Shown piece after piece: positions 1-5,256 of a DNA stretch of 5,256 bases (positions within the stretch are counted from its first letter, which is position 1; each line of letters starts with the position of its first letter). A program made the position numbers and the translations under genes. The stretch is from Acidobacteriota bacterium (GTDB lineage Bacteria > Acidobacteriota > Terriglobia > Terriglobales > Acidobacteriaceae): assembly GCA_003225655.1 (NCBI GenBank), contig QIAW01000070.1, forward strand, positions 1 through 5,256, given 5' to 3'. Under the pieces are notes generated by a model, which searched no databases, had not been told where the DNA came from, and was given only the letters and a program-made list of their open reading frames with translations.

Positions 1-1
1 C

Positions 2-1621
2 CGTGACTTCGCCCAGAATGTGCGCGGCGTTCAGGCCTGGGATTTCAACCATCATCCGCTGCCGGTGCGCAAGATCGACAAAACCACATGGCACATCAGC
101 GATGCTAAAGACGGCTTCGAGCTGGAATACGATATCTTTGCCGATCAGGCCGGTCCTTACGGTGCTCAATTCAATAGTGACCATGTTTTCCTGAACCTGG
201 CTGAGGTGCTTGCCTATGCCACCGATGCGCGCCGGTCGCAAGTGACCCTTGCCTTCGTGAATGTTCCTTCGCAGTGGCACGTGGCGACCGCTCTGGCTCG
301 GGCGCGCCAGGGAACATCCGGCCTTCCCGAATTCCTCGCCGATAACTATGACCAGCTTGTGGATTCACCCGTGGAGCTGGGGAGCTTTCGCGAGACGTCG
401 TTCCAGCTTGGCGGAGCAACTTATCGCATCGTCGTCCATGCTGACGCGGCCGATTATGACATGAGAGCACTGGAGGATTCGGTCAAGAAAATCGTGGCCG
501 CCGGTGTGGCATGGATGGATGACCGTCCCTTCGGAGAGTATCTTTTCATCTATCATTTTCCCCACGGCAGCAACGGTGGAGGCGGAGGCATGGAGCACTC
601 CTACTGCACCACCATTGATCTCTCGGCCGATCGCCTGAAGATGGATCCGTTGCTGCTGCCGCGCGTGACCGCCCACGAATTTTTCCATTTGTGGAACGTG
701 AAGCGCATACGTCCGGCATCGCTTGAGCCGATTGACTACGCGCATGAGAACTACACACGCGCGTTGTGGTTCAGCGAGGGCGTTACCAACACGGTGCAGG
801 AGATATTGCTCTTACGCGTGGGCATTCTCGATCAAAAAGAATTTCTTGCTGGCGTGGCGCACGAGATACGCGCGTTACAGCTCCGGCCGGCGCACCGCAC
901 TCAGTCGGCGGAAGATTCGAGCCTGGATGCGTGGCTGGAGAAATATTCTCAGTACCGCCTGCCCGAGCGCAGCATTTCCTACTACAACAAGGGAGAAATT
1001 CTGGGAGTGCTGCTCGACCTGGCGGTGCGGCGCTCGACCGACGGGCAGAAATCGCTGCGTGAGGTTTTCCAGTGGATGAACCAGTACTACGCCAGGCAGT
1101 CCCGCTTCTTCGACGATTCTGAAGGCGTGCGGGCGGCGGTGGAGGCGGTAACGGGGAAGGACTTCCGCTGGTTTTTCAGCGCTTACGTGGCCGGCGTGGA
1201 GGAGCTCCCCTATGACGAACTGCTCTCCACGGTGGGATTGAAGCTGGTGCAGATCAAAACCAAAGTGCCCACAGTGGGCTTTGATTCGGTACGGGACTTC
1301 AGGCGGCAAGCCTGGGTGACGGCGGTCGATCCAGGCAGCGACGCGCAAAAGGCAGGGTTGGTTTCCGGAGACGTGATTGTGGAGCTCAACGGCAAAGAGA
1401 TCGCATCCGGCGTCGAGACTTCAATCGCATCCATGCACCCAGGCGATACTGTGAAGTTGAAGATCAACAATAACAAAGGCGTCGCACGCGAGATCAAGAT
1501 CAAACTGGGAAGCAGGGAAGAAGACGAGGTTTCCATCGCGGAGACTGACAAGGTCACGCCGCAGCAGCGTGCACGCCGCGCCGCCTGGCTCGCGGGAGAA
1601 GCGGAGCAACCGCATCCGTGA
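2..1621 (+). CDS. M61-family metallopeptidase (glycyl aminopeptidase-like) with C-terminal PDZ domain, 5' truncated by window edge
   Basis: The reading frame is open to the left edge; the residues before the first possible start (GTG at 20) still fit the family, so the true start lies outside the window and 539 codons are visible. Numbering from base 2, the zinc site is HEFFHLWNVKRIRP with H225, E226 and H229; WFSEG supplies the likely third ligand, E259, about 30 residues further on. A glycine run leads into GGMEH (M197-H199), a conserved M61 segment before the metal site. A PDZ domain occupies roughly residues 425-505 (DPGSDAQKAGLVSGDVIVELNG). Known members are zinc aminopeptidases with a preference for N-terminal Gly or Ala; substrate and location here are not shown. 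The catalytic residues are all present, so the enzyme should be active. The domain order of N-terminal beta domain, catalytic domain and PDZ is usual, with only some tens of N-terminal residues missing. The stop overlaps the next gene by 4 bases. Confidence 0.93.
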   Translation, partial: RDFAQNVRGVQAWDFNHHPLPVRKIDKTTWHISDAKDGFELEYDIFADQAGPYGAQFNSDHVFLNLAEVLAYATDARRSQVTLAFVNVPSQWHVATALARARQGTSGLPEFLADNYDQLVDSPVELGSFRETSFQLGGATYRIVVHADAADYDMRALEDSVKKIVAAGVAWMDDRPFGEYLFIYHFPHGSNGGGGGMEHSYCTTIDLSADRLKMDPLLLPRVTAHEFFHLWNVKRIRPASLEPIDYAHENYTRALWFSEGVTNTVQEILLLRVGILDQKEFLAGVAHEIRALQLRPAHRTQSAEDSSLDAWLEKYSQYRLPERSISYYNKGEILGVLLDLAVRRSTDGQKSLREVFQWMNQYYARQSRFFDDSEGVRAAVEAVTGKDFRWFFSAYVAGVEELPYDELLSTVGLKLVQIKTKVPTVGFDSVRDFRRQAWVTAVDPGSDAQKAGLVSGDVIVELNGKEIASGVETSIASMHPGDTVKLKINNNKGVAREIKIKLGSREEDEVSIAETDKVTPQQRARRAAWLAGEAEQPHP

Positions 1622-2307
1622 TTCGTACCTCGCTTGCCTTGGCTTTTGTGGTGTTTTTTATTCCGGTAGCTGCGCTGATTACCTTTCCCTGGACTCTGGT
1701 GACCGGCAAGGCCGATTTTCTTTATCGCTTTGCCATGAGGGGAGTCACCAGCGCATTGCGGATTGCCGGAGTCAAGGTTGAAACCGAGGGCAGAGAAGAG
1801 CTGGAGCGCTCGCGAAGCTGCATCTTCATGTGCAACCACGTCTCTAACCTTGATGCGCCCATCGTGGTGCCGGTACTGCCGGGCCGTACCTCGATTCTGG
1901 TAAAAAAAGAGCTCTTTCGCATTCCCATTTTAGGATGGGCCATGCGCATGGCTTCGCTGGTGCCGGTGGACCGCAGCGATCGCGACTCCGCCATTTCCAA
2001 CATTGAGAAGGCCGCCAAGGTCATGAAATCGGGGCTGCATATGATGATTTATCCTGAGGGCACGCGTTCCACCGATGGAGGCCTCTTACCCTTCAAGAAA
2101 GGCCCATTCCACCTTGCCCTTAACACCGGCATTCCTGTTGTGCCGGTTACGATTCTCGGCAGCCTGGAGATGATGCCCAAGGGAAAGACCCGGATTCGCG
2201 CAGGAATCGCGCGCGTAATTTTTCACCAGCCCATCGATCCTGCCCGCTTCAAGGACCGTGACGAATTGATAGAAGCGGTTCGGAGCCGCGATTGTCTTCG
2301 AAGCTAA
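1618..2307 (+). CDS. plsC: 1-acyl-sn-glycerol-3-phosphate acyltransferase (PlsC family)
   Basis: This protein of 229 residues should transfer an acyl group to lysophosphatidic acid to give phosphatidic acid, at the inner face of the cytoplasmic membrane. All four acyltransferase blocks are visible: NHVSNLD (N73-D79, the catalytic HX4D pair H74 and D79), the VPVDRSDR segment, YPEGTRS (E147-S151, phosphate binding) and IPVVPVTI. A hydrophobic segment at about residues 5-28 is a likely membrane anchor. The GTG start overlaps the upstream peptidase stop as GTGA, with a GGAG at 1603-1606 about 11 bases upstream, so translational coupling is likely. Length is near the usual 220-250. The C-terminus after DELIEAVRS looks slightly short or replaced (RDCLRS), and this is exactly where the convergent lipoprotein gene overlaps. 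The specific acyl acceptor cannot be read from sequence; a paralogue acting on another lysolipid is possible. Confidence 0.93.
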   Translation: MIRTSLALAFVVFFIPVAALITFPWTLVTGKADFLYRFAMRGVTSALRIAGVKVETEGREELERSRSCIFMCNHVSNLDAPIVVPVLPGRTSILVKKELFRIPILGWAMRMASLVPVDRSDRDSAISNIEKAAKVMKSGLHMMIYPEGTRSTDGGLLPFKKGPFHLALNTGIPVVPVTILGSLEMMPKGKTRIRAGIARVIFHQPIDPARFKDRDELIEAVRSRDCLRS

Positions 2308-2629
2308 CGCTCCCGTCATTTTGGATATGCAGCACCACGGCGCCGGAATCTCCGCTTTGTAAACTAAGCGGCTTCGCCTGGTGCTCGCCCGTGCTGTTGA
2401 TGAAGTCAATGCGTAACGGGCCGTTGCCCGTGACTTTGACCCAACGCACGTGAGAGCCGCTCGGCGGCAGTGAACCAAAGCCATACGATCCGCCAGGGTA
2501 ATCAACTTCGACGGTGTTGACCGATTGCCGGCTGTTGTTCACCGTGGTGATGGTCACGCCCGGCGAGTGCAGTTTGCGGCATGAAGTGAGTGCTGCGGCG
2601 GCCAGCAAAAGAAGAACAATTCGTTTCAT
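2249..2629 (-). CDS. small predicted lipoprotein of unknown function
   Basis: The 126-residue product starts MKRIVLLLLAAAALTSC: two basic residues, a Leu/Ala core and an LTSC lipobox, so Cys17 should be lipidated after signal peptidase II cleavage. Residue +2 is Arg, not the Asp that would signal inner-membrane retention in enterobacteria. The mature part is rich in short beta-prone segments (VTITTVNNS, VEVDYPGGSYGFGSLPPSG, LRIDFINSTG, AVVLHIQNDGSVSFEDN), suggesting a small beta-sandwich, but I recognise no named family. The last 19 codons are antisense to the end of plsC. The tail after SFEDN looks unstructured and may be an extension into the neighbour. No Shine-Dalgarno precedes the ATG, but a perfect TATAAT does, so the transcript may be nearly leaderless. 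The signal peptide, lipobox and promoter together argue that this is a real gene and not a shadow of plsC. Confidence 0.8.
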   Translation of the reverse strand: MKRIVLLLLAAAALTSCRKLHSPGVTITTVNNSRQSVNTVEVDYPGGSYGFGSLPPSGSHVRWVKVTGNGPLRIDFINSTGEHQAKPLSLQSGDSGAVVLHIQNDGSVSFEDNRGSEPLLSIRHGP

Positions 2630-2642
2630 AGGCGAATTACAA

Positions 2643-2648
2643 ATTATA
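2643..2648 (-). promoter_or_regulatory. -10 box (TATAAT) of the lipoprotein gene
   Basis: On the minus strand this reads TATAAT, a perfect sigma70 -10 hexamer. Thirteen bases separate it from the ATG at 2629-2627, so transcription would start only about 6 bases before the start codon. No good -35 hexamer is seen at 16-18 bases upstream. With no Shine-Dalgarno visible, this points to a leaderless or nearly leaderless mRNA. The box lies in locally AT-rich DNA, so chance occurrence is possible. Confidence 0.5.
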
Positions 2649-2774
2649 TTGGCTTGAGGGTAGTAAGGTCTGCCTTAACTCCTGCCTAGTACCAGGATCA
2701 GAAAATCGTACATCTACTCTGGTTTTTGATTGAATCTCGGTGTCTTATCTCTTACTCTCGCCTAATCCAAAAAT

Positions 2775-2800
2775 TTTTACATTGAAAGCTGTTTGTAAAA
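2775..2800. repeat. inverted repeat, 7-bp arms TTTTACA / TGTAAAA
   Basis: The arms TTTTACA (2775-2781) and TGTAAAA (2794-2800) are perfect reverse complements around a 12-base spacer. The symmetry and AT-rich setting would suit a dimeric regulator's operator or a weak hairpin. It ends only 4 bases before the next inverted repeat. In AT-rich DNA a 7-bp match can arise by chance. Confidence 0.4.
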
Positions 2801-2804
2801 GTTT

Positions 2805-2870
2805 GTTCAGGACGCAGTTGAGACGGCCCTCCCCCAGAGTGACTCACTAGACCCTCTCTGCGTCCTGAAC
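2805..2870. repeat. perfect 13-bp inverted repeat with 40-base loop
   Basis: GTTCAGGACGCAG (2805-2817) is exactly reverse-complemented by CTGCGTCCTGAAC (2858-2870). The 40-base interior contains a smaller odd palindrome AGTGACTCACT (2838-2848) and a CCCTCCCCC run. A perfect 13-bp match this close is well beyond chance. No T-run follows on either strand, so it is not a standard intrinsic terminator. It could be a structured RNA element, a REP-like intergenic palindrome or the ends of a very small mobile element; nothing identifies which. Confidence 0.8.
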
Positions 2871-2950
2871 TCCGCCGCCAGGTGAGGTGCTCCTATCGCG
2901 CGCAAACCTGCGCAAAGGTTTGCCCGCGAGCGAGCCCACCTGGAGGCGGA
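2871..2950. repeat. nested long inverted repeat (80 bases), directly abutting the previous one
   Basis: The outer arms TCCGCCGCCAGGTG (2871-2884) and CACCTGGAGGCGGA (2937-2950) pair at 13 of 14 positions (G2877 opposite A2944). The inner arms TCGCGCGCAAACCT (2896-2909) and AGGTTTGCCCGCGA (2916-2929) also pair at 13 of 14 (C2901 opposite C2924), closing a 6-base loop GCGCAA. GCTC (2889-2892) can pair with GAGC (2932-2935) between them. The whole unit can thus fold into one long hairpin on either strand. There is no terminal T-run. A REP-like extragenic palindrome, a structured leader or a small RNA are possible readings. Confidence 0.8.
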
Positions 2951-3015
2951 AATAATCTGGCAGCTTTTCTGCATGCCATGGCGGCGTTGTGTTAATCTCA
3001 TGCCCACAGAAATTT

Positions 3016-3020
3016 GGAGA
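3016..3020 (+). promoter_or_regulatory. ribosome binding site (GGAGA) that fixes the DinB-fold start
   Basis: GGAGA lies 7 bases before the ATG at 3028. It selects this start over the in-frame ATG/TTG-type codons upstream (for example at 2989), which would put 13 extra residues before an already complete signal peptide. Confidence 0.75.
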
Positions 3021-3027
3021 TCACCCT

Positions 3028-3708
3028 ATGCGCATCCGTCGTTCAATTATGGCTTTCGTCGCGATACTCTTGTTTGCTGCCACGTTCGCTGCTGCCGGGG
3101 AACAATCGTCTGGAGAGGCAAAATTAGCAACCCAGGAAAAGCCTGCCGCTCCCGAGAAGCCGGCGGCGAAAGAAGCCTCCACAAAAGAAGCTTCCACAAA
3201 GGATGAGAAGCCCCAGCCGCCGCCCGAGACCGTTGCCAATCCGGTCACCAGCACGGTACGCCAGATCGTCGAGCGGCAGACCAGGAACATTGTTGCCGCC
3301 GCGGAAGAGATGCCGGCGGAAAAATATGATTTTCATCCTACGGAAGCGCAGATGACATTTGGCCATCTGATCTCGCATATCATCGATTCCAACAATTTCC
3401 TGTGCTCGCGAATCTCTGACCAAACCGAACCCAAGGCAGAGGTGAAAGATACTGATCCCAAGGCGAAACTTGTTCAGGCGCTGCAGGCCTCTTTCGACTT
3501 CTGCTCGGCTGCGCTCCAAAAGGCCGATGATTCCAAGCTGGGCGACGTGGTTGCGCTCAATCGCGGACGCAAGGGGCCGAGCGCACAGGTGCTGATAGCG
3601 CTGACCAACGATTTCGCCGATCACTACGGCGCCGCTGCCATGTATCTGCGCTTGAATGGCATGCTTCCTCCCACGGCGCAGAAGCCACCCGCCGCAGCGC
3701 AGAAATAA
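3028..3708 (+). CDS. exported DinB-fold (DinB_2-like) protein
   Basis: The 226-residue product begins with a signal peptide (MRIRRSIMAF, then a hydrophobic core ending AAAG near residue 24), so it should act outside the cytoplasm. Residues about 25-72 form a low-complexity linker of EKPAA and KEAST repeats. From about residue 73 a four-helix DinB-like domain follows: VRQIVERQTRNIVAAAEEMPAEKY, FHPTEAQMTFGHLISHI, and the C-terminal DHYGAAAMYLRLNGMLPP, a segment very typical of this superfamily. The family usually binds a divalent metal with three His; here H113 (or H117) and H199 are candidates, but the position four residues before H199, commonly His, is D195. Family members include thiol-dependent transferases and many of unknown role; no reaction can be assigned. 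Start is chosen by the GGAGA at 3016-3020. The next gene follows in the same direction. Confidence 0.85.
   Translation: MRIRRSIMAFVAILLFAATFAAAGEQSSGEAKLATQEKPAAPEKPAAKEASTKEASTKDEKPQPPPETVANPVTSTVRQIVERQTRNIVAAAEEMPAEKYDFHPTEAQMTFGHLISHIIDSNNFLCSRISDQTEPKAEVKDTDPKAKLVQALQASFDFCSAALQKADDSKLGDVVALNRGRKGPSAQVLIALTNDFADHYGAAAMYLRLNGMLPPTAQKPPAAAQK
3169..3198 (+). repeat. tandem 15-bp repeat, 2 copies, coding KEAST-KEAST
   Basis: Two direct copies of a 15-base unit (AAAGAAGCCTCCACA, then AAAGAAGCTTCCACA) differ at one base and keep the frame, giving residues 48-57 of the DinB-fold protein. The unit sits in the disordered linker after the signal peptide, where copy number could change without harming the fold. 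Confidence 0.8.
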
Positions 3709-3759
3709 ACAAGAAATGCACGAATTGGGAATAATGGTACATTTGCGCTCAGGGTGTTT

Positions 3760-5256
3760 GTGTACAGAACTTCGTCTATAAAGATCCCAAAACCAAAAGG
3801 AAGAAGTGCGGAACCCAGCCGCCTCGCCGCGGCGATTGTGCTGGTCATCACCGCGGCCGCTTATTCACAAGAACAACCCCAGCCCCAAATCCAAGTTAAA
3901 GGCCCGGCGCCAGTGGCTATCTCGATGGCTGTTGTCTCCATGCCGGCTGTTGAACCCGTTCTCGGCGATGCCTTGCGCCTCTACCGCAGAGGCCGGTTCG
4001 AGGATGCCGCGGCAAAGTATGAAGCAATTCTCAAGCAGGATTCCAACTCCGCAGAAGCCTACGCCGGCGCGGCGCGCTGCTATCTGAAACAGGAGAAAAT
4101 CCAGGAAGCCTACAAGAGCGCGGCGAAGGCAGTCAAGACAGCGCCGGATTCCCAGGTCGCGCACGTGGCTTTGGGCGAAGTATATTTTCGCCAGGGAAAA
4201 ATGCATGATGCCGAAGACGAATTTCTGAAAGTTAAAAATTCGGCGGCGCCTGAGGCGCGGGCCTATCTGGGCCTGGCGCGGGTATACTCGGCAATCTCAA
4301 TGCATGCGGGCGCCAAGAAGCTGCTGGAAGAAGCACACGCACTTGATCCTGACGATCCCGAGATCCTATGGAGATGGTTGAACACGCTGGAACCTGCGGA
4401 GCGCGTCAAAGCGCTTACGGCATATCTCTCGGCCGCGAGCATTGACGATGCCGGGTTGCTGGCAGGGTACAAGGGCTACCTGGAATCGCTCAAGCGGCAG
4501 GAGAAACTGCCAGCGCGAGAGTGCAAGCTGATGGCCGGCCCCGCCAGCATGGAAACTTATCTCTGGCCAATGTTCCTCAGCCCGCCATATATCGGCGGAT
4601 ACGGTCTTGACGTAAAGGTCAATGGCCATAAATCGCGCCTGCTTCTGGATACGGGCAACAGCGGAATTCTGTTGGGCCCAAGAGCGGCCGAGCGCGCGGG
4701 CATCCTGCCCCGGACGCAAACAAAAATTATGGGAATTGGCGACAAAGGCGACTCGGACTTGTACATCGGCTACGCCGATTCCATCAAAATTGGCCCGCTG
4801 GAATTCAGGAACTGCCCGGTGGCAGTTGCGCCAAAGGAGAAGACCGGCCACGACGGCCTTGTTGGAACAGATTTGTTTTCCCACTATCTGGTTACCCTTG
4901 ATTTTCCCGGCCGGGTTTTCAGGTTGAGCGAATTGCCCCGGCGGCCGGATGATCCACCGGAGGCGGGCCAGGCGGTAACCGGAGTGGCGTCATCCATGCG
5001 CGCCGAGGCAGGCAACCACGGCCCGGTGCAGGATGCCCAAGACCAAGACGCCCAAAGCCAGGATGCCCAGGACAAAGACCGCTACGTGGCGCGCGAAATG
5101 GAGGATTACACCACCGTCTTCCGCTTTGACCACATGCTTCTGGTTCCCACCACGCTGAACGGCTTTCCTCCGAAGCTGTTTCTGATGGATACCGGCTCAG
5201 ACCATAACTACATTTCCCTACAGGCGGCGCGCGAGGTCACCAAGGTGCATGAAGAC
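3760..5256 (+). CDS. secreted TPR protein with two retropepsin-like aspartic-protease lobes, 3' truncated by window edge; start uncertain
   Basis: The frame is open to the right edge (499 codons from GTG 3760, which has AGGG five bases upstream; GTG 3754 is also in frame). A hydrophobic segment LAAAIVLVITAAA followed by AYSQ is a signal peptide, so the protein is exported. Residues about 67-200 form roughly four tetratricopeptide repeats, a protein-binding scaffold. A first aspartic-protease lobe follows at about 275-390, with LLLDTGNSG (D297) and DGLVGTDLF...VTLDF, the typical second half of a retropepsin-like fold. A linker with QDAQ repeats leads to a second lobe with LFLMDTGSDHN (D477), cut by the edge. 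Aspartic proteases need two DTG aspartates, so the two lobes could pair within one chain, as in pepsin. Substrate is unknown. The start may instead lie at GTG 3806 with a frameshift (see findings). Family assignment is firm for the domains, less so for activity. Confidence 0.85.
   Translation, partial: MYRTSSIKIPKPKGRSAEPSRLAAAIVLVITAAAYSQEQPQPQIQVKGPAPVAISMAVVSMPAVEPVLGDALRLYRRGRFEDAAAKYEAILKQDSNSAEAYAGAARCYLKQEKIQEAYKSAAKAVKTAPDSQVAHVALGEVYFRQGKMHDAEDEFLKVKNSAAPEARAYLGLARVYSAISMHAGAKKLLEEAHALDPDDPEILWRWLNTLEPAERVKALTAYLSAASIDDAGLLAGYKGYLESLKRQEKLPARECKLMAGPASMETYLWPMFLSPPYIGGYGLDVKVNGHKSRLLLDTGNSGILLGPRAAERAGILPRTQTKIMGIGDKGDSDLYIGYADSIKIGPLEFRNCPVAVAPKEKTGHDGLVGTDLFSHYLVTLDFPGRVFRLSELPRRPDDPPEAGQAVTGVASSMRAEAGNHGPVQDAQDQDAQSQDAQDKDRYVAREMEDYTTVFRFDHMLLVPTTLNGFPPKLFLMDTGSDHNYISLQAAREVTKVHED
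3777..3808 (+). promoter_or_regulatory. possible -10 box, Shine-Dalgarno and GTG out of frame with the TPR-protease gene
   Basis: TATAAA (3777-3782) resembles a -10 box, although no good -35 is seen. AAGGAAG (3797-3803) resembles a Shine-Dalgarno just before GTG at 3806. Starting at 3806, the reading frame ends at 4087 with no recognisable protein. The signal peptide and domains of the real gene are one base away, in the frame of codon 3817. The layout suggests the gene's natural start was here before a one-base loss. Confidence 0.35.
5029..5073 (+). repeat. tandem 15-bp repeat, 3 copies, coding QDAQD-QDAQS-QDAQD
   Basis: Three in-frame 15-base units (CAGGATGCCCAAGAC, CAAGACGCCCAAAGC, CAGGATGCCCAGGAC) encode a Gln/Asp/Ala-rich pentapeptide in the linker between the two protease lobes. 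The copies differ mostly at third codon positions, so the peptide is better kept than the DNA, and the expansion is not very recent. Confidence 0.8.

Larger units (their letters stand above)
2630..3027. other. intergenic region between divergent lipoprotein and DinB-fold genes
   Basis: This stretch of about 400 bases holds no convincing gene. Its left part (about 2640-2805) is clearly more AT-rich than the flanking genes and includes the lipoprotein promoter and an AAAAATTTTT tract (2769-2778). Its right part (2805-2950) is GC-rich and almost entirely made of inverted repeats, listed separately. The last part (2951-3027) leads into the DinB-fold gene and carries its ribosome binding site. I found no clear promoter there; TAATCT at 2993-2998 is a weak -10 candidate without a good -35. 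Confidence 0.7.

Noticed and set aside
1210..1839. Minus-strand reading frame (209 codons) across the peptidase-plsC junction
   Set aside because: It is antisense to the PDZ domain and to the plsC N-terminus, both well supported, and shows only Ser/Ala-rich low-complexity sequence.
2691..2727. ACCAG...CTGGT followed by TTTTT as an intrinsic terminator
   Set aside because: The stem is only 5 bp with a loop of more than 20 bases; too weak to act as a terminator.
2838..2848. AGTGACTCACT, containing TGACTCA, as a regulator site
   Set aside because: The match is to a eukaryotic bZIP site, which has no meaning here; it is reported only as part of the inverted-repeat interior.
2807..3007. Minus-strand reading frame of 66 codons across the palindromic intergenic region
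   Set aside because: It runs through both inverted repeats, has no recognisable domain or signal and no convincing ribosome binding site; it is best explained as chance.
3706..3760. Stop-codon read-through joining the DinB-fold and TPR-protease genes, which are in the same frame with only one TAA between them
   Set aside because: The second gene has its own signal peptide and a possible promoter and binding site, so the shared frame is most simply a coincidence (one in three).
3737..3765. GTACA...TGTAC dyad in the gap after the DinB-fold gene
   Set aside because: Only 5-bp arms with a long spacer; expected by chance at this length.
4366..4884. Long minus-strand reading frame (172 codons) opposite the TPR-protease gene
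   Set aside because: The plus strand here encodes clear TPR and DTG-protease motifs; the antisense frame is Arg/Ala/Gln-rich without any domain, typical of a shadow in GC-rich DNA.

Overview
This window looks like chromosome from a moderately GC-rich Gram-negative bacterium, and the gene content (M61 peptidase with PDZ, small acyltransferase, exported DinB-fold protein, TPR plus retropepsin-like protein) resembles Acidobacteriota. That assignment is inference from family resemblance; there is no rRNA or other phylogenetic marker here. No tRNA, rRNA, CRISPR array, transposase or phage gene was seen. I do not see a clearly new biological system. The unexplained parts are a palindromic intergenic region and a start-site anomaly.

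Layout. (1) 2-1621 (+): the 3' part of an M61-family metallopeptidase with a C-terminal PDZ domain, cut by the left edge. (2) 1618-2307 (+): a PlsC-type 1-acylglycerol-3-phosphate acyltransferase, joined to the peptidase by a 4-base GTGA overlap and so probably translationally coupled. (3) 2249-2629 (-): a small predicted lipoprotein, convergent with plsC and overlapping its 3' end by 59 bases, with a perfect TATAAT box very close to its start codon. (4) 2630-3027: a non-coding stretch, AT-rich in its left half, then holding three consecutive inverted repeats (2775-2800, 2805-2870, 2871-2950), the last two directly abutting. (5) 3028-3708 (+): an exported DinB-fold protein with a Lys/Glu/Ala/Pro-rich linker. 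(6) about 3760 to the right edge (+): a secreted or periplasmic TPR protein followed by two retropepsin-like aspartic-protease lobes, each with a DTG motif, cut by the right edge. Its start is uncertain: the best-looking ribosome binding site and GTG (3806) lie one base out of frame with the signal peptide and all downstream domains.

How the genes relate. The peptidase and plsC probably form an operon tail. The lipoprotein is transcribed against it. The DinB-fold protein and the TPR-protease run in the same direction with a short gap and may be co-transcribed, though a TATAAA box in the gap suggests a separate promoter. Four of the five products carry a predicted signal peptide, lipobox or N-terminal membrane segment, so the window is largely about the cell envelope, but no shared pathway is evident.
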